DNA of 64,000 nt from Siderastrea radians (Eukaryota; Cnidaria; Anthozoa; Scleractinia; Rhizangiidae). The notes under the pieces are model-generated. The model worked only from the letters and a program-made list of their open reading frames with translations. It did not search any database and was not told the origin of the DNA. The translations under genes and the position numbers were made by a program. Shown piece after piece: positions 58,401 to 64,000 of the stretch (positions are counted from its first letter, which is position 1; the number at the start of each line of letters is the position of its first letter). Location of the stretch: assembly GCA_964017195.1 (NCBI GenBank), contig OZ024897.1:12014451-12078450 (forward strand), in the 5' to 3' direction.

Positions 58401-60908
58401 ACCATCTGAAAATAGTTACGGTAAACGATTTGTCATATTTCAAGTCGTCCTTCCATTACAGTACTTTTTCCTATTATCCAAATTATGCAAATTTTGGCAA
58501 CACTGGTTCGCGAATTTTTGTTTTTGTCAGCGCGAGCCTGAATTGCCCAGATTTTTTATTTCATATCATAATAGAAGTAGGGCCAAACTTTATCACAGTG
58601 TTTATTTCAAATCGATATCAGACATACCAAGACCTATCTTAAGCCTCTGAAGTTTACTAATTTTTGCCTTTTTCGGAAGTGCGCAAAATGCCTTTGTTTC
58701 AAAGAACCACCAAACCACATAAATAAAGCAAAACTCCATGCAATTCCCATTGTTAGAAAGTAGAAGAGTATTGCTATCATTTAAAATTAAAATTGTTTTC
58801 TGGCGTTGCAACTTGTTTACAAACAAGCGCATTCAATTTCTTTAATTTTAAACCTGATTTTTGCATAATTAATTAAGCAAAACCGTTTTTTCCGAATTTC
58901 TCGAAAACAATAGAATCCCAGAAGGTTTAAGTAATATTTTCGAAGATAGCTCCTCAAAGGTGTTCTTCTGGCAAGTTATCAGGATTTTCGATTTTTTGAG
59001 CTTGTCCAACGATTCTCGATATTTGCAGTCAGAGCCTCTTAATTACAATTACATGAGGAGGGTACAGAAAAGTGAATTTTAACTAAGGTTTCTTGTACGA
59101 TCTTGAACCTCTGCACAATAGACTAGCTCTGGATATGAGCTTGCAATCGTGCGCTGTGATTGGCTCCTTACTAACAGACTATCTGCTCATATCCTACAGT
59201 AGAGGAGCCATGCGAAATAGGTAGCGAAGATAGATGGCGCTTGAAATAACGCAATTTTTTTTTCTTTCTTTTTCATCTCGTGTTTCAGGTTGGAGACAAA
59301 AAAAACGAAGCGTTCTCATTTTTGGACGCTGCCAAAGATCTTACTAACGCTTCCAGTGGTAGGTGCTGCCGAGTCTGTAGAGATGTGATTCTGCCGAGAA
59401 AAACTGAACAAAAAGGAAAAAAATAATTTCGTATTGATTTAAGGGGCTTCGACAGGCTAGACCAATTGTTATCGATAACTGTAGTTTTCGATCATAAAAA
59501 GTTGTTGCTAACAAAAAGCCAGCGTGACTAGGCAGTTATTCATAACAGACTTAAAAAGAGCTATCGTAGTTTTCCTCCCCACGAAGGAAACTATTTTGGT
59601 CGTTGATGAAAAAAAAAACGTGGCAACTTCATTGTCCTCATCTCGTTTTTCCTAGTCTGTAAGACAGTTATTGACAACTTCACCATAATCAGTATTCGTT
59701 GTCAGCATTTCCTTTTCCAGAAAAGCAAACTAGACAAGCTCTTGCATAAAAATTAAAAGTTATCGATAACTTTTTGTCTAGATTTATTCCATTCTTGGAG
59801 TCTTTATATTTTGATTTGTTTTCACAGAGAAAGTTGTAGATGCCTTCAAGTTTGATCCCGTATTGCCCACCGACAAGACTAAGTACTTCCGTTACAGTGG
59901 TTCTCTAACCACGCCCCCCTGCAGTGAGGCTGTTACATGGACAGTTTTCAAGGACGCCGTCAAGATTTCCCAAGAACAGGTATAGAGCTCTGCAATAATT
60001 GCTGAATATTTATTTTCCGACAGGGGCACTCGACGAATCGTTTCGGTAGCAAATCCGTCCGTAATGTATAAGTTGCTAGAAATATTCGGATCGGATTCGG
60101 AACCGGACACTTTCCGATTCGTCGATTTTTTTGCCGAAAAAAACTGCTTGTCAAAATTTGGTTGCCATGGCAACCTCAAATTTTACGAACACTGTACGGA
60201 AAAGCTACTTAGTTTGGTGTCTTTTGAGTTGCTACAATGTTCAAAGTTAGCAAGGGAACCTCTATATATTAAATTGCATTTTATTGTCAAACTTTCTTTT
60301 TCTAACTGTCCGTATCCTAAATCCTTGAATTTAATTGGCTACTTCTGCGCCATCTCAAGGTCGGTGCTATCCAATACGGAAGTTACGGACCGTTGTCTTA
60401 AGAGCTCCAAATCATATCCATATATGCATTTAAAAGGTACCGCAACAGTACGAGAAAAGCAAGATCTCCTACGCATTCTTATTTAGATTGGCTAAGGGAT
60501 TAATATAGTTCATCTGGTGTCGCCTTATGAAAAGTAACACTCCTGTTTCAATTCAAGTCCAACAACAGGAACAGAAACCGACACCCCTCAAAAGAGACCC
60601 AAGGGCTGTGTGGAGAGAACAATGAATATTATTGTTCACTTACTTTGGATTTGTTTTCCTAGATGAACCTTATGCTCGCTCTCAAGCAGAAAAATGGTGC
60701 ACTGATTGAAAACAATTTCCGCCCGGTACAGCCACTCTACGACCGAAAAGTCACGGCTAGTTTCCAGACTGGGGATGCAGGCGCTACGACAGCTCCAGCT
60801 CCAGAAACCACCAGCCCTACTGCTACTGCTACTGCTACTGCTACTGCTGTCAGGATGACCGCTGGCCTGTTTTTCTCAATCCTGTTTGTTGCATTCTTCC
60901 TGCACTAG
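52485..60908 (+). CDS. CA-3: secreted, probably GPI-anchored alpha-carbonic anhydrase (7 exons)
   Basis: Coding exons are 52485-52548, 53971-54003, 55491-55804, 56498-56590, 59289-59358, 59828-59979 and 60663-60908. The product is 323 aa. The signal peptide is [20 protein letters not shown]. Proton shuttle His86 (SNDGHA), zinc ligands His114, His116 (QFHLHWG) and His139 (LHFVSYN), Thr219/Thr220 and the standard TTPPC are present. Cys41 and Cys223 probably pair. It is the most divergent of the three: the middle histidine motif is HLH and exons 5 and 6 differ in length (70 and 152 nt instead of 64 and 161). The stalk is mostly Thr-Ala, encoded by an ACTGCT repeat, followed by a hydrophobic tail. 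An acceptor-like TTTTACCACAG before the ATG suggests a 5'UTR intron. Confidence 0.92.
53099..53150. repeat. Perfect 23-bp hairpin in CA-3 intron 1
   Basis: The left arm 53099-53121 (TTTAAAACCTCACACACTGA and three more) pairs without mismatch with 53128-53150 across a 6-nt AGCAGT loop. It is too short for a usual MITE. It could be a very small foldback element or a structured RNA when transcribed with CA-3. Confidence 0.8.
53230..53940. repeat. Diverged tandem repeat (~110-bp units) in CA-3 intron 1
   Basis: About four units share ATGAAAA.TACTGAGCAGTA, CTTTCCTGTG, and GTCTGTGGATGAAATCCT-like segments. A TTAA-flanked element (53457-53661) interrupts one unit. Confidence 0.65.
53457..53661. mobile_element. 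TTAA-flanked MITE with CACTCCCAAGAGTG-type ends
   Basis: TTAA at 53453-53456 and 53662-53665. The ends are CCCCTCCACTCCCAAGAGTG and CACTCTGGGAGTGAAAGCG. It interrupts the tandem repeat, whose intact units give the empty site. Related but incomplete sequences occur near 63035 and 63910. Confidence 0.7.
54967..55349. mobile_element. TTAA-flanked MITE in CA-3 intron 2
   Basis: TTAA at 54963-54966 and 55350-55353. The ends are AGGGACTATGTCACG and CGTGACGTAGCCCCT. The 35098-35335 element has the same type of ends. An internal open frame (from 54988) has no recognised domain. Confidence 0.75.
56756..59038. mobile_element. TTAA-flanked 2.28-kb element with ~550-bp inverted arms in CA-3 intron 4
   Basis: TTAA at 56752-56755 and 59039-59042. 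The left arm (56756 to about 57307) is inverted at about 58492-59038 with scattered differences and small indels; the ends are GACGCTCTGACTG and, inverted, GAGGCTCTGACTG. The central 1.2 kb has no transposase-like frame. It explains why intron 4 is 2.7 kb here but about 0.2-0.7 kb in CA-1 and CA-2. Confidence 0.85.
60825..60852 (+). repeat. (ACTGCT)n hexanucleotide microsatellite inside CA-3 coding sequence
   Basis: Perfect ACTGCT repeats encode alternating Thr-Ala in the stalk. Length changes by whole units keep the frame, so stalk length could vary between individuals. Confidence 0.85.
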
Positions 60909-63900
60909 TTCGAAATCAAGTGATTGTTGTTACAGTAGTACTTTACCAATGCCATTTGTCTAGAGAAAGAGTTGATTTGAATAACGCCTTTCACAGGAAC
61001 CTTTTCTTACTTGTATTACAATGCAAACAAACGGGACTTCAGATACGGCAGTTTTGCAGTTTCTGCCTGAAATGTTCAACTACATTGTAATGCAACTGAG
61101 AAAAACTTACTTGTGAAAAAGGTCCACTGACTGTTAGAAGTACGGGGGCTTACTCGCAGAGGGTAGGGTAGAGGTATGCGCTTTCCCAAAGTGCATTTTT
61201 TTAGGCTGTTTTAGTTGAAAATGTAGAGATTTCTGCTGTCTAGTTTTAAATTAGAGCGTGTTTTATGTACTGGTTTTGAAAGTTTTGGTTTAAAATTAGG
61301 GAATGTTTCGCGTACTGGTCTAATAATTGGTATAGATTTTGATCATTTGGGACTCAAATACGGCCTTCGCCATAAGTAGTTGGGAAGGCTGTGAACATGT
61401 ATATCGTTTCAAGAGGTTATGTTCCAAAACATAGCTGCCGAGAGCGTTTGCCAATCCCCTCCCCTCCCCTCCCACTTTTAATGTTGCACCATTACAGACC
61501 AGTCTTGTGCAGGTACTAAATTACTCTTCACACACCACATTGATGGGAGGAGGAACTGAAAGAGAATATAAATCAGAAGGGAGATTCAATGGCCTTCCCT
61601 TCACTTCTGGGCGATGGTTGTGTTGACATCTGGTATGGTTTGCCTCTTGATCTCAAAGAGGCGATAGTTTTCTGGCGTTTTGTTCTTGCGACTGAACACA
61701 GATGGTTAGGTCTGAGAATAGCGCAGGGATGGTGACCTATGGGAGGTCTGTGCCACCGAAGATTTTAAGGAAAAAGTACAAATCAAAAGCTTGCCAATCA
61801 GAAGCAAAACATAAGTCGTTGGTGACTTTATCTAGGAGCCTTTCCCCCGGCTTGGCATCGGTTACAAGGTTTTAGTTTCAGCCCTGATTGGTTTGTTTCG
61901 TTCCTCGAATTTGTTTTGATTGGTCAATTTTTATTCCTTTAGGTATGATTTAACAAGTCAGTAGAAGCCGCTCCAGCTTACGAATTCAGTTTTTAAGGTT
62001 TCAAACACCTTTCTGTCTAGAGTTTTAATCAATTGATTTTAGACTTTTGTGCAGATTTATGAGTGAAATGGCGAATAAGAAGACCGACACTAAGGCCCCG
62101 CCCAAACCTTTAAAATTTTCTTTTCTTTTATTTGGAAAAGGAGATATAAAAAACGTGTTTCCAAAACGTTTCTTAAAACGCGAGTGCACTTTTATACTTT
62201 GTCGCTGTCCAGTGTAAACGATTGAAAAGTTTCTAGAAGACAACTTGTTACTTGAACAAACGTTGTTGAGACACCGTTTTTCACAGACCGTTTCCAGTCG
62301 TAGGGACGGAAGTCCAAACTCTAAAATATGAGTCGTTTTCAGACGATGACGAATGGAGTCGTGTGGACGGGGCCTAAAGTGGAATCACCACAGATAGCGT
62401 GACCTGGTTTAAATGTATCATCACATAAAGCGTGTATCAACCAAATAATGTCACCTGTTGTGACAGTAAATCACCACAAATAGTGCCGCCTTTTGTAAAA
62501 TCACAGCAAATAGGAGTTGATTGTTTTGTGACACTCACAGCAAATAGTGTGACGAAACCATCAAAGAAAGCGTGACCTCACGTGACAGAATCACCACAAA
62601 CAACGTGACCTGGGGTGGCAGAATCGCTTACAGTAGCTCCTTAGATGCATAGGAAATTAATATTTTAGTTTCGTTTTGTTCAAACGGGTAGTGTACCCAA
62701 CCAGAGCTTTTTAACAATTAAAGAAAACAGTAGTGTTGACTGTGTTGCACTGTTTTAAGTTTGTTTTTGAGCCGACCGACGCTCCCAAACAAGCTTCCTG
62801 CCATTACTTGCAGCCCCATTCGGGACATCCCGCGCGCCAGCCATAGTCCTTATCTTGATGCCAGTTTAGAATGGTCGCGTGATTCATCCTCTCTTGTGTG
62901 TACCTAACATCACTGTCTCCCATTTCAAATTCTTTTGAGAAATATTCTTTTTTAAGTGGAAAACGTTTTAGTCGCTAACTTTCAAAGGGAAAAACAATAG
63001 GAACCTTAAGAAAATAATTAATGCTACAATAACCTTTTCGCTCCCAAGAGCGCCAAAAGATTAAACTCCGAGAAAAATTCCAAATTTCACTTCGAAAATA
63101 AAGAAAAGCAAACAGAGCCATAGAAAAGTGCTGTTCAGAAAACTATCATTTGGATGATCACATTCTAAGATTTTATCCAGACTCGAAATTTAGAACAAAC
63201 ATGTATAGCAACATAAACACCACCATATGCAAGTGATGTTCAACAGCTTTCCTTTAAACAGTCACACTTCCACAGATTTAAAACTAAGTACTCAGGAGAT
63301 AAGATTGTTTAAAAACTTCCTGCCTGATTGATTTCGCATCATGAAAAGTAAACCCTGCTTATGGAGTGCAAAAGAAAGTGACAAGCCAAACACGACTACA
63401 CCTGGTCGCGGAGTCCATCGGTGACAGCTCAGAACTCTACTGATCTATTATCGCTTTAATCAATATAGGGAAAAGGTCTCTGGCCCTGACATTTTGGGTT
63501 TCCTGTATATTTACCTTGTTGTAACGATGAGGACTTTGCCTCAGGAAAAAACATATTACCGAGGGTATTACCGAAGGTGCCCAGTCTCACAATGCACTTC
63601 TTGCCTGTACTAGATTCTAAGTCCTTAGATACATCGTCGTGACAAAGAAAATTCATGCGGATTTTTTCCCTTCTTTCTTAAAAAAACTTGTTTTATTTTC
63701 TACAGGAAAAGATCTTAATCGCCGATTTTGACATTAGGCAGGCCTACCGTCCACCGTAGGTATCTTCGTTTCGCTGCTAAATGAACCCTTTCATTGTTTT
63801 ATACATAATAACATAACGCCCATTAACCTTACATCTTCCCAAAGGTATCCAAAATTGACTTAAAACCGCATTGTTGGGAAAACACTGACAAACAAGTTTC

Positions 63901-64000
63901 TTAGGTAAGTACTGCTTTCATTTGAATGGTAAAACATCAGGGTTTCATTCACGGATTAAGGTAGAATCACCTCTCGACTCCAGGATACATCACCCCTTGG
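60909..64000. other. 3' flank of CA-3, no further gene recognised
   Basis: This holds the CA-3 3'UTR (end not determined; an ATTAAA occurs at 62717), a minisatellite (62378-62630) and degraded MITE pieces near 63035-63200 and 63910-64000 of the CTCCCAAGAG type. Short open frames lack any domain. Confidence 0.45.
62378..62630. repeat. Degenerate minisatellite
   Basis: About eight units of 25-40 bp with a core like AATCACCACAAATAGTGTG followed by ACCT. Units are diverged, which suggests an old array. Confidence 0.7.

Overview
The window looks like nuclear DNA of a cnidarian, probably an anthozoan and most likely a stony coral. This is inferred from AT-rich sequence, small GT-AG exons, dense non-autonomous transposons, Penelope-like retroelement pieces, and secreted alpha-carbonic anhydrase (alpha-CA) genes of the type known from corals. 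No bacterial operon, CRISPR array, tRNA or rRNA gene was seen.

The main content is a tandem, same-strand array of alpha-CA genes. Three are intact over seven coding exons: CA-1 (9673-13814, 353 aa), CA-2 (38602-44038, 336 aa) and CA-3 (52485-60908, 323 aa). All keep the same exon phases and nearly the same exon lengths (64 or 70, 33, 314, 93, 64 or 70, 152 or 161 nt, then a variable last exon). Each encodes a signal peptide, a full alpha-CA domain with three zinc histidines and the proton-shuttle histidine, a Thr/Ser/Ala-rich stalk, and a hydrophobic C-terminal tail typical of a GPI-anchor signal. The proteins should face the extracellular or calicoblastic space and interconvert CO2 and bicarbonate.

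Between the genes lie decayed copies of the same unit. Blocks U1 (1223-2690), U2 (2691-9672), U3 (16077-23068) and U4 (25518-38601) are diverged paralogous copies. Each begins with or contains a broken last CA exon (1673, 3979, 16497, 25932). U2 and U4 run directly into CA-1 and CA-2. U3 runs into a dead gene that has lost exon 1 and keeps only a damaged exon 2 (23036-23067). A broken exon 6 (15296-15565) lies just before U3. CA-2 has a second, broken copy of its last exon (46012) from a 2 kb tandem duplication. The array is a record of gene birth and death.

Because the blocks are paralogous, many insertions can be read against an empty site in a sister copy. They include TTAA-flanked foldback elements (19287, 20414, 53457, 54967, 56756), 9-bp-duplication elements (35796, 31347, 33071), a TA-flanked mariner-like element with a transposase helix-turn-helix relic (2878), an 8-bp-duplication element (26297), and a 5.5 kb element with 33-bp inverted ends (28769-34317) that holds further nested elements. 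The left edge is a Penelope-like reverse transcriptase fragment. The regions 47399-52484 and 60909-64000 hold no recognisable gene.
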